Shown: piece by piece, positions 8,425 through 19,026 of the stretch
Layout: each line of letters opens with the position of its first letter
Numbering within the stretch: position 1 is the stretch's first letter
Assembly (NCBI GenBank): GCA_903952205.1
Contig: CAJBEZ010000029.1
Location: forward strand, 1-64,000
DNA: 64,000 bases
Reading direction: 5' to 3'
Origin: an uncultured Desulfomonile sp.
GTDB lineage: Bacteria > Desulfobacterota > Desulfomonilia > Desulfomonilales > Desulfomonilaceae
Made by a program: the position numbers and the translations under genes
Notes under the pieces: generated by a model
The model's database searches: none
Seen by the model: only the letters and a program-made list of their open reading frames with translations
Told to the model about the DNA's origin: nothing

Positions 8425-9873
8425 ATGCCAGGCTCAAATCAACCTAGCGTTTCCACTGGTCATGACAGCATTCTAAGCCGTCTAGCCTATTTACTTTCCG
8501 CTCAGGCAGTGGAAGGGGTTTTAAGCTCGGTTTTCTTCCTGTATCTTGCATGGCTCAACGCTTCCAACTATGGACAGGTCATGTTTGCAATGGCAGGGGG
8601 AGCTGTTGTCAACACGATTATACAATTTGGCCTCTATTATCCTCTGGTATCAAAGCTCGCCGCAGTTGAGGAATCTGAATCCAGAAGACTGCTGATAACC
8701 GTTCAAATAATTAAACTGGTCCTTTTTCTGCTTTGCATGTTTGGGATTCTGGTCTTTGCATGGAGACAGGAGCTCTCTGCTGAACTGAGTTCAGTCCTGA
8801 CTATAATCTGCCTGGGGTTTTCCGTTGAAGCTCTGGCGGAAACTTTTTTTGCGGAGCTTAGAGTTGAAGGCAGGCAGAATCTTGAGGCCAGGATAAAGAT
8901 AACCGCATCCATTGGTTCCTTTGTTTATGGATTTGTTTCCGCTGGAATCGGTTTGGGTCCCGTATATGTAAGCCTATTCAAGTTAATTTCCGGGATAACC
9001 CGACTCTTGCTCGGATATAGAATCTATCTAAAAGGACATTCGAGAACATCAATCCTTCCCGGAACATGGAACAGCGTCAATTCCATGTTCAAGGCCTCCC
9101 TAGTTTTTGCGCTAATAGAAATTCTTGGGGTAATTTACAATAAAACCAATATTTTCTTTCTTCAGAAAGTAACTGGGTTGGACGGGGTGGCCTATTACAG
9201 CGCCGCATGGAATATTGTGGACGCCATATCCATATTAGCCTCAGACCAATTTCTTGGATGGGTAATTTTCCCATTGCTGGCGACACTTTGGTGGAAAGAT
9301 AGAAAGCTGGCGGGCAACCTGGTCAGGAGAAATGCGCAATGGTTAATGGCTCTTGCCCTACCAGTGGTGTTCGTTCTTTATACTGAGAGTTCCCTTATTA
9401 TAAGCCTGATTTATCCGTCTCAATATAGCGACGCCATCTGGATGCAAAAATATCTGGTCTGGACGATTCCCCTTTCCTTTCAGAATAATCTGTTTTCTTA
9501 TGTGATGATGGTCTCTGGCGCCGTGAAAGTGCTATTATTGTTTCAGGTTATCGGAACTATCGTAAATTTTATTCTCAATTTTACTCTGGTGCCGATGATG
9601 AAACTTCAAGGCGGATGCCTGGCAATAATTTTTACGAAATTGTTGGTAGCCTGTTTGACGTTTTTCTACTGCCGAGTTTCTCTGGGATTTGTGCGTTTCA
9701 TCGATTTCTTTTTTCCTTTTTGTCTGGGTATTTTTTCCGCATCCATTTTTGTTCTTCTCAAGCCTATTCTAACCCTGCACCCCTCCGTAGCCATAACGGT
9801 CGTAATGTATTTCGCTTTATTGTTTGGAGTTGGCCCAAAGTTTATAGGGCATTTTCCAAGGAAAACAAATTAA
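8425..9873 (+). CDS. Flippase-like polysaccharide exporter (MOP superfamily)
   Basis: About 482 residues with roughly 12-14 membrane helices in the layout of Wzx-type lipid-linked oligosaccharide flippases. The ATG at 8425 is preferred over a TTG at 8389; its ribosome site is weak. The substrate cannot be read from the sequence. It is divergent from the MacB permease and ends ten bases from the convergent YdcZ-type gene; no glycosyltransferase cluster is adjacent, although glycan genes occur at 17-19 kb. Confidence 0.8.
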   Translation: MPGSNQPSVSTGHDSILSRLAYLLSAQAVEGVLSSVFFLYLAWLNASNYGQVMFAMAGGAVVNTIIQFGLYYPLVSKLAAVEESESRRLLITVQIIKLVLFLLCMFGILVFAWRQELSAELSSVLTIICLGFSVEALAETFFAELRVEGRQNLEARIKITASIGSFVYGFVSAGIGLGPVYVSLFKLISGITRLLLGYRIYLKGHSRTSILPGTWNSVNSMFKASLVFALIEILGVIYNKTNIFFLQKVTGLDGVAYYSAAWNIVDAISILASDQFLGWVIFPLLATLWWKDRKLAGNLVRRNAQWLMALALPVVFVLYTESSLIISLIYPSQYSDAIWMQKYLVWTIPLSFQNNLFSYVMMVSGAVKVLLLFQVIGTIVNFILNFTLVPMMKLQGGCLAIIFTKLLVACLTFFYCRVSLGFVRFIDFFFPFCLGIFSASIFVLLKPILTLHPSVAITVVMYFALLFGVGPKFIGHFPRKTN

Positions 9874-9883
9874 CTGATAAAAA

Positions 9884-10327
9884 CTAATGCTTCTTTATTA
9901 GGATGACTCCGCTCAGGAGAAGAACCACTCCCAGGATTCTCCACATATTTACACGGTGTTCTTCATAACCGACCAACCCAAAGTGGTCAAGAATGACCGA
10001 AACCATCATCTGGCCAGCCACTATGAGGCCTAGGGTAGCTGTAGCTCCCAGCTTTGGCGCAAGCACAATCGACACAAAGACCAGAATCGCGCCCAATAGC
10101 CCCCCAGTCCACATCCACCAAGGCACATCAACGAAAATTCGGATCGAAGGCCAGGGCACTCCGGTCACCAGGACATAGGCGGTCAATCCCACAGCTCCGA
10201 CCATAAATGATATCATTGCGGCAAGAGATGGATCACCCGCCACTGAGCCAAGCTGTGAATTGATTCCGGCTTGAGTCGGAGCACAGGCTCCAGCTATCAA
10301 GGCCAGGATCACATAATAAACCTCCAT
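9884..10327 (-). CDS. DMT-superfamily transporter, YdcZ/DUF606 type
   Basis: 147 residues forming about five hydrophobic helices. The start region (PTQAGINSQLG) and the C-terminal half (LGLIVAGQMMVSVILDHFG) match the short DUF606/YdcZ proteins, which usually act as homo- or hetero-dimers. The substrate is unknown. It ends ten bases from the convergent flippase gene, with no obvious terminator in between. Confidence 0.85.
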   Translation of the reverse strand: MEVYYVILALIAGACAPTQAGINSQLGSVAGDPSLAAMISFMVGAVGLTAYVLVTGVPWPSIRIFVDVPWWMWTGGLLGAILVFVSIVLAPKLGATATLGLIVAGQMMVSVILDHFGLVGYEEHRVNMWRILGVVLLLSGVILIKKH

Positions 10328-10486
10328 TTACGCCGCCTCTCATGCTAGACTGTTTGACTTGCCCCTCAAATTGGAACATGCGTCTCGAGTAAGAAACCGA
10401 TTTATGTAGGAACCGAAATGGATGACGACGTGGGCGGTAAGTTTCAATTAATTGATTTTCCTCATATTCTGGATTAAAAACCAGAA

Positions 10487-10513
10487 AACGGAACCTATAT
10501 TATAGGATCCGTT
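10487..10513 (-). terminator. Terminator after the lon-side small ORF
   Basis: AACGGA-A-CCTATA pairs with TATAGG-A-TCCGTT, a 12-base stem with one A/A mismatch and a one-base gap. On the minus strand it is followed by TTTTCTGGTTTTT. It lies about 75 bases past the stop of the ORF at 10587. Confidence 0.6.
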
Positions 10514-10586
10514 CCAAAATCAGGCCCTTCACAAATATTTATTCGTTCAAGACGCTACCCGACATAATACAGCGCGTTATTTCACG

Positions 10587-10775
10587 CTAAGCTGCCACGA
10601 CATCATCTTCTATTGGCCATCTTCCCTGGTTTAGCCAACGAACCAGTGATGCGTCTATAGCATCCTCAAAGACATCACAACGAGACGCTATCTCTCTAAA
10701 GGAAAGACCCTGGTTCAGCATCGTATGGACATTTTCCGGCGTCAGTCTCACTCGTGATCCATCCATTTTAAGCAT
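10587..10775 (-). CDS. Small protein, possible helix-turn-helix
   Basis: About 62 residues when started at the ATG at 10775, which has GGAG six bases upstream; the frame extends to 10805 without a ribosome site. The stretch NVHTMLNQGLSFREIASRC resembles the helix-turn-helix of small DNA-binding proteins, with no further domain. The gene lies 91 bases beyond the end of lon and before a terminator, so it could be read with lon. No function is assigned. Confidence 0.6.
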   Translation of the reverse strand: MLKMDGSRVRLTPENVHTMLNQGLSFREIASRCDVFEDAIDASLVRWLNQGRWPIEDDVVAA

Positions 10776-10866
10776 AAGCCACTCCTTCAATCCATTATGT
10801 ACCAATTAGTAAACCAACAATTGATCAGGTTCCCTATTTTACACAATTCTGTCAAAAATATACTAA

Positions 10867-13275
10867 TTATTGTTTCAAAATCGCCAGAGGCCTATCAGTT
10901 ATTTCCTGGGAAGGGATAAAGGCGTCTCTGATTTCCGGAAAAACTATTCTCAACGCTTCGTCCATATGATCAACAAGTATTATTTCCATGCCCTTGCGGA
11001 TTTTTTTCGGGACTTCACACAGATCTCTATCGTTTTCGCGAGGAATTATGACCCGTGAAAGCAAAGCTCTCCTGGCCGCCAGCAGCTTCTCTTTAAGTCC
11101 ACCTATCGGCAAAATTCTCCCGCGTAGGGTAATTTCCCCTGTCATTGCCAGATCGTTGGGGAATGGCTGCTTGGTTAGAGCCGACAATATGGCTGTGGTT
11201 ATGGTAATACCGGCTGAAGGTCCATCTTTTGGAGTCGCCCCTTCCGGAACATGTATATGAATGTCAATTTTGTCGTAGAAGTCCGGTTTTAATCCCAGGC
11301 TTAACGCTCGAGACCTGACATAACTCATGGCTGCCTGAGCCGATTCCTGCATCACCTCGCCCAATTTTCCGGTTACCGTCAATTTACCTGATCCTGGCAT
11401 GAGCGCTACTTCTACCGTAAGTAACTCTCCACCAACTTCTGTCCAGGCAAGTCCGTTAGCTATGCCGGTTTTTAGGTATTCTTCCTTTTCTCCATATCTA
11501 AATTTTGGAACACCGAGAAAACCACCAAGGTCTCTGAAACCGATCTCGATTCCATCGGTTATTGAACCATCAACGACTTTTCGCGCCAATTTTCGGCATA
11601 TCTTGGCTATTTGCCTTTCCAGTTCCCTTACGCCGGCCTCGCGAGTGTACCGTCTTGCTACGCGTATTAAAGCCTTACGGTCAAAAATAACGCGGGATAA
11701 GGCAAGGCCGTTGGATTCAATTTGCTTGGGTACTAGAAATCGTTCAGCAATTCTGAGTTTCTCAAATTCAGTGTAGCCGGGTAGCCGAATTATCTCCATC
11801 CTGTCCTGTAGAGGAGCAGGGATGCCATGGAGAGTATTGGCCGTAGTTATGAACATGACTTTGGAAAGGTCATAATCAATATCCAGATAATGGTCGTTGA
11901 ACGCATGGTTCTGTTCGGGATCCAGCACTTCCAGCAAAGCGGCCGACGGATCTCCTCGGAAGTCAGTGCTCATCTTGTCAACCTCATCCAGTAACATTAC
12001 CGGATTAACGGTCTGACACTTTTTCATACTCTGGATGATCTTCCCTGGAAGCGCTCCTATGTAGGTCCTTCTGTGCCCTCTGATCTCGGCTTCATCTCTA
12101 ACTCCTCCCAATGATATTCGCACAAACTCCCTACCCGTGGAGCGGGCTACAGATCGCGCAAGAGAAGTTTTGCCTACACCCGGAGGGCCAACCAGGCATA
12201 AAATCGGACCTTTAATGTTGGGGGCCAGTTTTTGGACAGCCAAATATTCAATTATCCTCTCTTTGACTTCCTTCAGACCGTAGTGATCTTCATCCAGAAT
12301 CTTCTGGGCTTCCTCAAAAAGAAGTTCTGTTTTGGAAGTTTCAGACCAGGGGAGTAAGAGGAACCAATCTATGTAGTTTCGTACGACTGTGGCCTCAGCG
12401 GACATCGGAGCCATCATTTTCAGTTTGCGGATTTCTTTTCTAACCCTGGATTCGGCCTCCGTCGAAAGTTTCTTTTGCTCTAATTGTCCTTCAATTTCGG
12501 CAATTTCTGTCTTGAATTCATCCTGTTCGCCCATTTCCCGTTGAATAGCGCGCATTTGCTCATTCAGGTAATATTCCTTCTGAGTTTTTTCCATCTGTTT
12601 CTTAACGCGCTCTCGGATCTTTTTTTCTATTTCCGAGATCTCAATTTCACTCTGCATTAATTCGAGTAGACGTTCTATTCTCTGACGAACCGATAATTTT
12701 TCAAGGAGCGCCTGCTTATCTTCCAGCCTCAGGCTGATCTGAGCGGCTACTGTATCGGCGAGACGACCTGGATCACTTATGGATTTTATAGCGTTTAGAA
12801 AATCCTGTGGCGCTTTGTTGTCGGCAGCGACATAGCTTTCCGCAACATTACGTAATCCTCTGACAAGGGCCTGCAGTTCTACCTCACGACCTGAACTCTC
12901 GTCCTCCAAAGGAATGACCTCAACACTGAAGTAAGGCGAATCGTCTACAAAACGCTTAATCTCTGCCCGATAGCGACCCTCTACAAATATTTTGACAGTG
13001 TTGTCAGGCAATTTGAGCAGTTGAATTATCTGACCGACAATCCCCACGTAAAATATGTCTGAAGCTTCCGGGTTAGTTTGTTGAGCGTTTCTTTGAGACG
13101 CCAGAAAAATAAGTTTGTCAGTTTTAAGGGCGTTCTCTACAGCCTTTATGGACCGGTCCCGTCCGACAAACAGGGGAGCGACCATATAAGGGAAAATCAC
13201 AATGTCTCTAAGTGGCAATAGCGGCAGCACTAACCGGGGAGACTCTTGCGCCTCCTCTTTCTTTCCAAAAAACAT
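10867..13275 (-). CDS. lon: ATP-dependent protease Lon
   Basis: Lon degrades misfolded and regulatory proteins in the cytoplasm. The order is normal: N-terminal substrate domain (about 20-210), coiled coil (about 215-300), AAA+ module with Walker [10 protein letters not shown] near 357 and Walker [11 protein letters not shown], then the protease domain with the catalytic Ser near 687 (GPSAG) and Lys about 43 residues later. Length (802) is typical. The ATG at 13275 is chosen; a TTG at 13296 is possible but has no better ribosome site. It lies 68 bases after clpX in a tig-clpP-clpX-lon run on the minus strand. Confidence 0.97.
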   Translation of the reverse strand: MFFGKKEEAQESPRLVLPLLPLRDIVIFPYMVAPLFVGRDRSIKAVENALKTDKLIFLASQRNAQQTNPEASDIFYVGIVGQIIQLLKLPDNTVKIFVEGRYRAEIKRFVDDSPYFSVEVIPLEDESSGREVELQALVRGLRNVAESYVAADNKAPQDFLNAIKSISDPGRLADTVAAQISLRLEDKQALLEKLSVRQRIERLLELMQSEIEISEIEKKIRERVKKQMEKTQKEYYLNEQMRAIQREMGEQDEFKTEIAEIEGQLEQKKLSTEAESRVRKEIRKLKMMAPMSAEATVVRNYIDWFLLLPWSETSKTELLFEEAQKILDEDHYGLKEVKERIIEYLAVQKLAPNIKGPILCLVGPPGVGKTSLARSVARSTGREFVRISLGGVRDEAEIRGHRRTYIGALPGKIIQSMKKCQTVNPVMLLDEVDKMSTDFRGDPSAALLEVLDPEQNHAFNDHYLDIDYDLSKVMFITTANTLHGIPAPLQDRMEIIRLPGYTEFEKLRIAERFLVPKQIESNGLALSRVIFDRKALIRVARRYTREAGVRELERQIAKICRKLARKVVDGSITDGIEIGFRDLGGFLGVPKFRYGEKEEYLKTGIANGLAWTEVGGELLTVEVALMPGSGKLTVTGKLGEVMQESAQAAMSYVRSRALSLGLKPDFYDKIDIHIHVPEGATPKDGPSAGITITTAILSALTKQPFPNDLAMTGEITLRGRILPIGGLKEKLLAARRALLSRVIIPRENDRDLCEVPKKIRKGMEIILVDHMDEALRIVFPEIRDAFIPSQEITDRPLAILKQ

Positions 13276-13343
13276 TGTACCAATTACCTGCGCCAAAGAA
13301 TCTATTAGATGTGAGGTGAATTACGTCCGTCAAAATTGTTTTG

Positions 13344-14606
13344 TTACGAAGCTGATGTCGTTTTTTCCGCCTCTTTTTCAAAAACCAGGATACAGGGAGA
13401 TCCTTTCTTGATGACATCGTCGTTGACGATAACTTCCTGAAGATTCTTGTATTCCGGAAGCTCGTACATAATATCCAGCATGGAAGCTTCGAGTATAGAA
13501 CGCAACCCGCGCGCTCCTGTTTTTCTGTGTAATGCGTGAAATGCGACGGACCGAAGAGCTTCATCGGTAAATCGTAGTTTCACCTGCTCAAAACCAAACA
13601 GCTTTTTGTACTGCCTTACGAGCGCATTTTTAGGTTCGAGCAAAATACGAACCAAGGCGTCTTCATCCAATTCATGCAAAGTAGCGGCCACGGGCAATCT
13701 GCCCACAAATTCAGGAATCAACCCATATCGTATCAGATCCTCGGGTTGAACCTGCTCAAGTAAGTTTGCTTCATCATCGTTGGTTGACACTCCGATTTGA
13801 GCGTTGAACCCCATGGACTTCATGTTGAGTCGCTGCTGGATCACTTTGTCCAGCCCGACAAACGCCCCTCCGCATATAAAAAGGATGTTGGTTGTGTCGA
13901 CCTGTAGAAATTCCTGCTGAGGGTGTTTTCTTCCACCTTTTGGAGGAACATTGGCCATGGTTCCCTCAACAATTTTTAGCAACGCCTGCTGGACTCCTTC
14001 ACCGGAAACATCTCTGGTGATACTTGGATTTTCAGTCTTTCGAGAGATCTTGTCTATCTCATCAATGTATACTATCCCTCTGCAGGCCCTAGATATGTCG
14101 TAATCGGCGTTCTGAAGGAGGCTAAGAATTATGTTTTCAACATCCTCTCCTACATAACCGGCCTCGGTGAGAGTAGTCGCGTCAGCTATCGCAAACGGAA
14201 CGTTCAGAATACGGGCGAGCGTCTGAGCCAGGAGAGTTTTTCCCGAACCGGTTGGACCTATTAGAAGAATGTTGCTCTTTTGTAGCTCTACTCCATCTAT
14301 GTCAGGCTTTGAATCAATTCTCTTGTAATGGTTATGGACTGCTACGGAAAGAATTCTCTTCGCTTTTTCCTGTCCTATGACATATTCATCCAATGAGGAC
14401 TTGAGTTCAGATGGAGTGGGAACTCTAGATTTACCACGACCTATTTCCTCTTTCTCATATTCTTCCGCGATGATCTCATTGCATAACTCTATACACTCGT
14501 CGCAAATATACACCGTTGGTCCAGCAATTAGTTTTCTCACCTCATCCTGACTCTTTCCACAAAAAGAACAATAAAGAGAAGAGAAATTGCCTTTTCTAGC
14601 AACCAT
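13344..14606 (-). CDS. clpX: ClpX, ATPase subunit of the Clp protease
   Basis: Unfoldase that recognises tagged substrates and feeds ClpP. The N-terminal zinc finger has C13, C16, C35 and C38; Walker A is GPTGSGKT (117-124) and Walker B is VYIDEIDK. Length 420 is standard. The ATG at 14606 has a strong AAGGAGG. The gap to clpP is about 170 bases, longer than usual, and carries a direct repeat (14647-14689), so clpX and lon may also have their own control. Confidence 0.97.
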   Translation of the reverse strand: MVARKGNFSSLYCSFCGKSQDEVRKLIAGPTVYICDECIELCNEIIAEEYEKEEIGRGKSRVPTPSELKSSLDEYVIGQEKAKRILSVAVHNHYKRIDSKPDIDGVELQKSNILLIGPTGSGKTLLAQTLARILNVPFAIADATTLTEAGYVGEDVENIILSLLQNADYDISRACRGIVYIDEIDKISRKTENPSITRDVSGEGVQQALLKIVEGTMANVPPKGGRKHPQQEFLQVDTTNILFICGGAFVGLDKVIQQRLNMKSMGFNAQIGVSTNDDEANLLEQVQPEDLIRYGLIPEFVGRLPVAATLHELDEDALVRILLEPKNALVRQYKKLFGFEQVKLRFTDEALRSVAFHALHRKTGARGLRSILEASMLDIMYELPEYKNLQEVIVNDDVIKKGSPCILVFEKEAEKTTSAS

Positions 14607-14646
14607 GTAAATCCTCCTTCAGCTTACCCCTGTGCGGTCAGCCTGA

Positions 14647-14689
14647 AAATTTTCCGAAGCTGACATAAAGGCTGCCCAAATTTTCCGAA
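14647..14689. repeat. Direct repeat in the clpP-clpX gap
   Basis: The 12-mer AAATTTTCCGAA occurs at 14647-14658 and 14678-14689. The copies are 31 bases apart, about three helical turns, and the bases before each copy are also similar (CAGCCTG and GGCTGCC). It may be a pair of protein-binding sites or a remnant duplication. Confidence 0.5.
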
Positions 14690-14775
14690 ATTGGTTCAAA
14701 TCTATTTCTAGATGATGTTCTATAAGTTCAACGTTCCCTTTAGCCAACAGTTAAGAATAACAACTGAACTATTTT

Positions 14776-15375
14776 CTAAACTTTGTCTCCCGGTAGCTCT
14801 CGATGAGTCAACACATTGTCGACTATGCCGTACGTCACCGCTTCTTCACCGCTCATGAAATAGTCTCTTTCAGTATCCGTTTCAATTCTTTCCATAGGTT
14901 GGCCTGTATGTTCAACAAGGATCCTGTTTAGCTCGCCACGCATCCTCAGAATTTCTCTGGCATGAATTTCGATATCAGTGGCCTGGCCCTGAAAACCACC
15001 CATTGGCTGGTGAATCAGTATTCGGGCATGAGGAAGGGCGTGTCTTTTGCCTTTTGCGCCTGCAGCCAAGAGCAACGCGGCCATTGAAGCCGCCTGACCG
15101 ATGCAAATTGTTTGGACCTCCGGTTTGATATATTGCATGGTGTCATAAATAGCCAAACCGGATGTAACCACTCCTCCAGGAGAGTTGATATAAAAATTGA
15201 TGTCTTTCTCAGGATCTTCGCTTTCCAAAAACAAGAACTGAGCGATAATTAAATTCGCAACAAGATCATCAACGGGTGTCCCCAGAAAAACGATCCTCTC
15301 TTTTAAAAGGCGGGAATATATGTCATAGGATCTTTCACCGCGGCTAGTATGTTCTACAACAATTGGAACCAACAT
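14776..15375 (-). CDS. clpP: ClpP, proteolytic subunit of the Clp protease
   Basis: Serine protease that forms a two-ring chamber and works with ClpX. The triad is S97 (in GQAASMAA), H122 (in LIHQP) and D171. Length 199 is standard; no long propeptide is seen. It starts 20 bases after tig with an AAGAGAGAA region upstream, so the two are translated from one mRNA. Confidence 0.97.
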   Translation of the reverse strand: MLVPIVVEHTSRGERSYDIYSRLLKERIVFLGTPVDDLVANLIIAQFLFLESEDPEKDINFYINSPGGVVTSGLAIYDTMQYIKPEVQTICIGQAASMAALLLAAGAKGKRHALPHARILIHQPMGGFQGQATDIEIHAREILRMRGELNRILVEHTGQPMERIETDTERDYFMSGEEAVTYGIVDNVLTHRELPGDKV

Positions 15376-15395
15376 TATTCATTCTCTCTTCTGAA

Positions 15396-16715
15396 TTATT
15401 GAGCCGTATCGGCATTTTTATCCGAGTATGGGACCTCAGTGATTGCGCCTTGTTCTTCTATAAATGAATAAATTTTATCTTCCGTCAGTGAATCTGCAAA
15501 ATCTTGCATTCTCTGGTTTTCTTCCAACTGGTCTTTCAAAAAGTCGGAGGTCCATCCCAGTAACTTGGCGCGTTTTTCAATTTCGGTATCAATGTCTTCG
15601 GTAGAAGCCTGAATCTCTTCTTTTTCACCAATAGCTTTTATAATTAAAGCCGCCTTCACCTGATCCAAGGCTTTAGGTTTTATGGAATCCCGCTGAGCTT
15701 TGTCCGGTAGCGGGAATCTTTTCATGTCTACTCCCTGCCGTGCAAGATTCTGCCTAGCCCCCATCACAATATCATCAATTCTCGCTTCAACAAGAGACTC
15801 AGGAGCTTCGAACGGATTGGCTTCGATTATTTTTTCCACGATCTGTTTTCTCAAATCTTCCTTTATGTCCATGTCGTAACCCAGACACAGATCCTCTTTG
15901 ATTTGTTTTTTCAGGTCATCCAGAGTTTCGTAGGGTCCCGCTTCTTTGGCCAATTCATCGCTCAACTCAGGAATTATTCTCTCCTTGGCTTCTTTTATGG
16001 TAATTGAAAATGTCGCAGATTTTCCGGCCAGTTCTTTTCGAGGGAAATCTTCGGAAAGCGAGTGTAATATTGTGTTCAGTTCTCCTATCTTCAGTCCTAT
16101 CAACTTGGAGTCGAAATCAGGCAAATAAAAGTCTCTTCCCATTTCCAGGTGATAATCTTTAACTGTTAACGATGTGATTACCTCTCCGTCGTGCACCGCC
16201 TCAATATCCACCACAAGGTGATCTCCATTTTGAACTGCTCTGAATTCATCAACAGGAACCATTCTTGCGTGGCGCTGACGCAACATCTCCAGGCGTTCTT
16301 CAATGTCCGATTCTTTAATCTCTCGGATCATTTTGGTCAGAGCAAGGCCTTTGTAATCTTTAACGTCCAGTTCGGGAGTGGACTCTATCTCAACGGTGTA
16401 TTTAAAAGGCTTTCCAGGTTCTAAAGGCTCCTGATCCATGTTGATCACAGAGATAGGCTTAATTTTTTTCTCATCAAGCCCCAATTCAAAAGTCTCTTCT
16501 ATGATTTTCTTTGCCGTATCACCATAAACCTGTTCTTTGAACAGATTTTTTATAATCTCCATAGGGACCTTGCCCCTTCTGAAGCCTTTAATCTGTGCGT
16601 TTTTTCTGAGATCCTTGTATTGAGCTTCCAATGTCTCCGTCACTCTGTCTTGTGGTACTTCAAAAGTCACTTTTTTTCTTACAGAGCTTAAATCTTCAAT
16701 GTGAATGTTTGTCAT
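15396..16715 (-). CDS. tig: Trigger factor, ribosome-bound chaperone
   Basis: Folds nascent chains at the ribosome exit. The N-terminal ribosome-binding domain carries the family signature FRRGKVPMEI (about 44-53), followed by a PPIase domain (about 155-245) and a long helical C-terminal domain. Length 439 is typical. The ATG at 16715 is preceded by GAAAGAGGA. It is the first gene of the tig-clpP-clpX-lon run. Confidence 0.96.
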   Translation of the reverse strand: MTNIHIEDLSSVRKKVTFEVPQDRVTETLEAQYKDLRKNAQIKGFRRGKVPMEIIKNLFKEQVYGDTAKKIIEETFELGLDEKKIKPISVINMDQEPLEPGKPFKYTVEIESTPELDVKDYKGLALTKMIREIKESDIEERLEMLRQRHARMVPVDEFRAVQNGDHLVVDIEAVHDGEVITSLTVKDYHLEMGRDFYLPDFDSKLIGLKIGELNTILHSLSEDFPRKELAGKSATFSITIKEAKERIIPELSDELAKEAGPYETLDDLKKQIKEDLCLGYDMDIKEDLRKQIVEKIIEANPFEAPESLVEARIDDIVMGARQNLARQGVDMKRFPLPDKAQRDSIKPKALDQVKAALIIKAIGEKEEIQASTEDIDTEIEKRAKLLGWTSDFLKDQLEENQRMQDFADSLTEDKIYSFIEEQGAITEVPYSDKNADTAQ

Positions 16716-16809
16716 GAATCCTCTTTCACAATAATATTGTGCATTCCGGTGGGATCACAAGATCTGAAATCCAATCCTGATGGAATAGGCACTGTCATCT
16801 CACTTTTTT

Positions 16810-16838
16810 ATTATACTTCTCTCCCTCATAAAAGGGAA
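16810..16838 (-). promoter_or_regulatory. Possible promoter for tig-clpP-clpX
   Basis: On the minus strand TTCCCT (complement of 16833-16838) and TATAAT (complement of 16810-16815) are spaced by 17 bases. The -10 is perfect, the -35 weak. I found no good sigma-32 match, although the operon encodes heat-shock-type proteins. Confidence 0.4.
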
Positions 16839-16954
16839 GTTAATGAAACCTCTATTAGAGCTTTGTAGTCATTTTTCTTGAAGGTGTTCCTCTATTCTGT
16901 TACGCATTTCTGGGACATCTTAGGTTATGAAATACTATTTGGAGTTAATCTATT

Positions 16955-17932
16955 TTGACGACTGATCAGGTACCGGACAAAACTTTAGTTAGCGTGGTAG
17001 CGCCCATTTATAATGAAGAAAGTAATGTAACAAATTTAGTTTATCGAATCAGCGAAGTTTTTAAACAAATATCCGTTGATTGGGAACTCGTCTTCGCCTT
17101 GGATCCTTGCACAGATCGCACCGAAGAAAAAATATTGAAGCTAATTGAAGAGGGGTTTCCGATAAGACTCGTTAAATTTTCCCGTCGTTTCGGAAAACCG
17201 GTTTCGCTCATCGCTGGGCTACGCCATTGCTTGGGGGACGCCAGCATTGTGATTGACTCAGATCTCCAGGATCCCCCAGAACTCATATCAACCATGATCG
17301 AGAAATGGCGTGAAGGAAATCTGGTGGTCATACCCCAAAGGGTTTCCCGTCGAGGAGAAAATTTCATTTACCTTAAATCGGCCGAGCTTTTTTACTGGAT
17401 TCTTGAAAAGTTCTCAGAAGTCAAAGTTCCACGAAACACCGGCGATTTCAGGTTACTTGACAAAAGGGTTGTTAAAGAAATATGCCGCATAAATGAAAGG
17501 CATGGTTTCTTGCGTGGCCTGACCTCTGTCGTAGGTTTCAAGACCTCAATTATACCCTTTGACAGGGATTCAAGATTATCCGGCAAGACACAGATATCCA
17601 TCGTTGGAGCTTGTGGAATAGCTCTCGACGGCATAGTTCCGTTTTCAAAGGCGCCCATAAGGTTTGTTTTGATTCTAGGCCTGGGAATCCTGTTTGTCGC
17701 ACTCTCCTCCCTTGTCTTATGGACAATAGTCGGCTTTTCGAGGGGGTTTGGCGACAATTGGTCTCTTCATGTCTTTTTTATAATAACCTGGATTCTTTTT
17801 GGCGTAACTATGTCCTCTTTGGGAGTTGTAGGGGAATATGTTCTTCGATGCTACGAGGATTCAAGACACAGACCCTTATACATAGTCGACAACATTGTAG
17901 AGGCCGAGGGGCTTTCCAGGAAACTTTGCTGA
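16955..17932 (+). CDS. Family 2 glycosyltransferase with two C-terminal helices
   Basis: 325 residues. The GT-A fold begins with SVVAPIYNEESNV and has DSDLQDPPE as its nucleotide-sugar and metal site. Two C-terminal helices (about 233-257 and 268-292) match the GtrB/DPM1/ArnC-like group that transfers a sugar to undecaprenyl or dolichyl phosphate at the inner membrane face. The start is a TTG with GGAG ten bases upstream; no in-frame ATG lies near. It is followed by a sugar epimerase and lptG, so a role in LPS or glycan decoration is likely but the sugar is unknown. Confidence 0.88.
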   Translation: MTTDQVPDKTLVSVVAPIYNEESNVTNLVYRISEVFKQISVDWELVFALDPCTDRTEEKILKLIEEGFPIRLVKFSRRFGKPVSLIAGLRHCLGDASIVIDSDLQDPPELISTMIEKWREGNLVVIPQRVSRRGENFIYLKSAELFYWILEKFSEVKVPRNTGDFRLLDKRVVKEICRINERHGFLRGLTSVVGFKTSIIPFDRDSRLSGKTQISIVGACGIALDGIVPFSKAPIRFVLILGLGILFVALSSLVLWTIVGFSRGFGDNWSLHVFFIITWILFGVTMSSLGVVGEYVLRCYEDSRHRPLYIVDNIVEAEGLSRKLC

Positions 17933-18029
17933 CGTTAAATCGAGCCTATTCGGCGACAAACGGCTGAAAACAGGAACTTCACACATTGGTCGCTGATATT
18001 TTCTAAGTCTTGGATTATGAGGTTTGAGA

Positions 18030-19004
18030 ATGAAAGTCTTCGTTACCGGGGGGGCAGGCTTCATCGGTAGCCACATCGTGGATGAGCTGATTTTTAGGAA
18101 TCATGAAGTAGTGGTTTACGATAACCTTTCCACTGGCTATGAATGCCATATGACTTCTGTTTTGTCATCGGGTCGGGTCAGGCTGGTAGTTGGAGACATT
18201 CTGGACTATGGGAATCTGTCGAGAGCCATGGAGGGATCTGACCTGGTGTTTCATCTGGCCGCCAACGCCGATGTAAGGGGCGGAAAATCGAATACAAAAG
18301 TAGATCTCCAGCAAAACATTATCGGCACTCATAATGTCCTGGAATGTCTTAGGCTCCATGGAATCGGTGAGATAGTTTTTACGAGTTCGGCCACCGTTTA
18401 CGGCGAACCGGAAATTTTCCCCACCCCGGAAACATACGCTCCGCTTCAAACCTCCCTCTACGGCGCCTCAAAATTAGCCGCAGAAAGCATCATTCAGGCC
18501 TACTGCGAGTATTTTGGAATTCGTTCATTCATGTTCAGGTTCGTCTCCTGGATTGGCGAACGATATTCTCACGGGGTAGTCTTTGATTTTATCAATAAGC
18601 TTCGCCAAAAGCCTTGTGAATTGGAAATCCTTGGAGATGGAAACCAGAGGAAATCGTACCTCCACGTCGAAGATGGGGTACGCGGAATTTTTCTGGCCCT
18701 TGAAAATATTCAGGAGTCAAAAAACGTGATCAATCTTGGCCATGAAGACTTTATGAATGTGAAAAGACTAGCATCAATAGTCATTGAGGAAATGGGGTTG
18801 AAAGATGTTAGATTTCGTTATACGGGTGGACAAAGAGGATGGCTGGGAGACAGCCCTTTTGTGCATCTTGACATCACCAAGATCCGTTCAGCAGGGTTTA
18901 GGCCTCTAGTCCCGATTGAGGACGGCATTCGTCGCACAGTAAGATATCTGTTAGCCAACGAATGGTTGCTTGGTTCCCGCCTTACCGGCTCCACAGGTCC
19001 TTGA
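18030..19004 (+). CDS. NAD-dependent nucleotide-sugar epimerase
   Basis: Extended SDR protein of 324 residues related to UDP-glucose 4-epimerase. The NAD motif TGGAGFIGSH is at the N terminus, and the catalytic pair Y144-x3-K148 lies in YGASK. The ATG at 18030 (GAGG upstream) is chosen over a TTG six bases earlier. The sugar interconverted cannot be fixed from the sequence. It lies between a glycosyltransferase and lptG, consistent with supply of sugars for envelope glycans. Confidence 0.88.
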   Translation: MKVFVTGGAGFIGSHIVDELIFRNHEVVVYDNLSTGYECHMTSVLSSGRVRLVVGDILDYGNLSRAMEGSDLVFHLAANADVRGGKSNTKVDLQQNIIGTHNVLECLRLHGIGEIVFTSSATVYGEPEIFPTPETYAPLQTSLYGASKLAAESIIQAYCEYFGIRSFMFRFVSWIGERYSHGVVFDFINKLRQKPCELEILGDGNQRKSYLHVEDGVRGIFLALENIQESKNVINLGHEDFMNVKRLASIVIEEMGLKDVRFRYTGGQRGWLGDSPFVHLDITKIRSAGFRPLVPIEDGIRRTVRYLLANEWLLGSRLTGSTGP

Positions 19005-19026
19005 TGTTTTATTGGAAAAATGTGCA

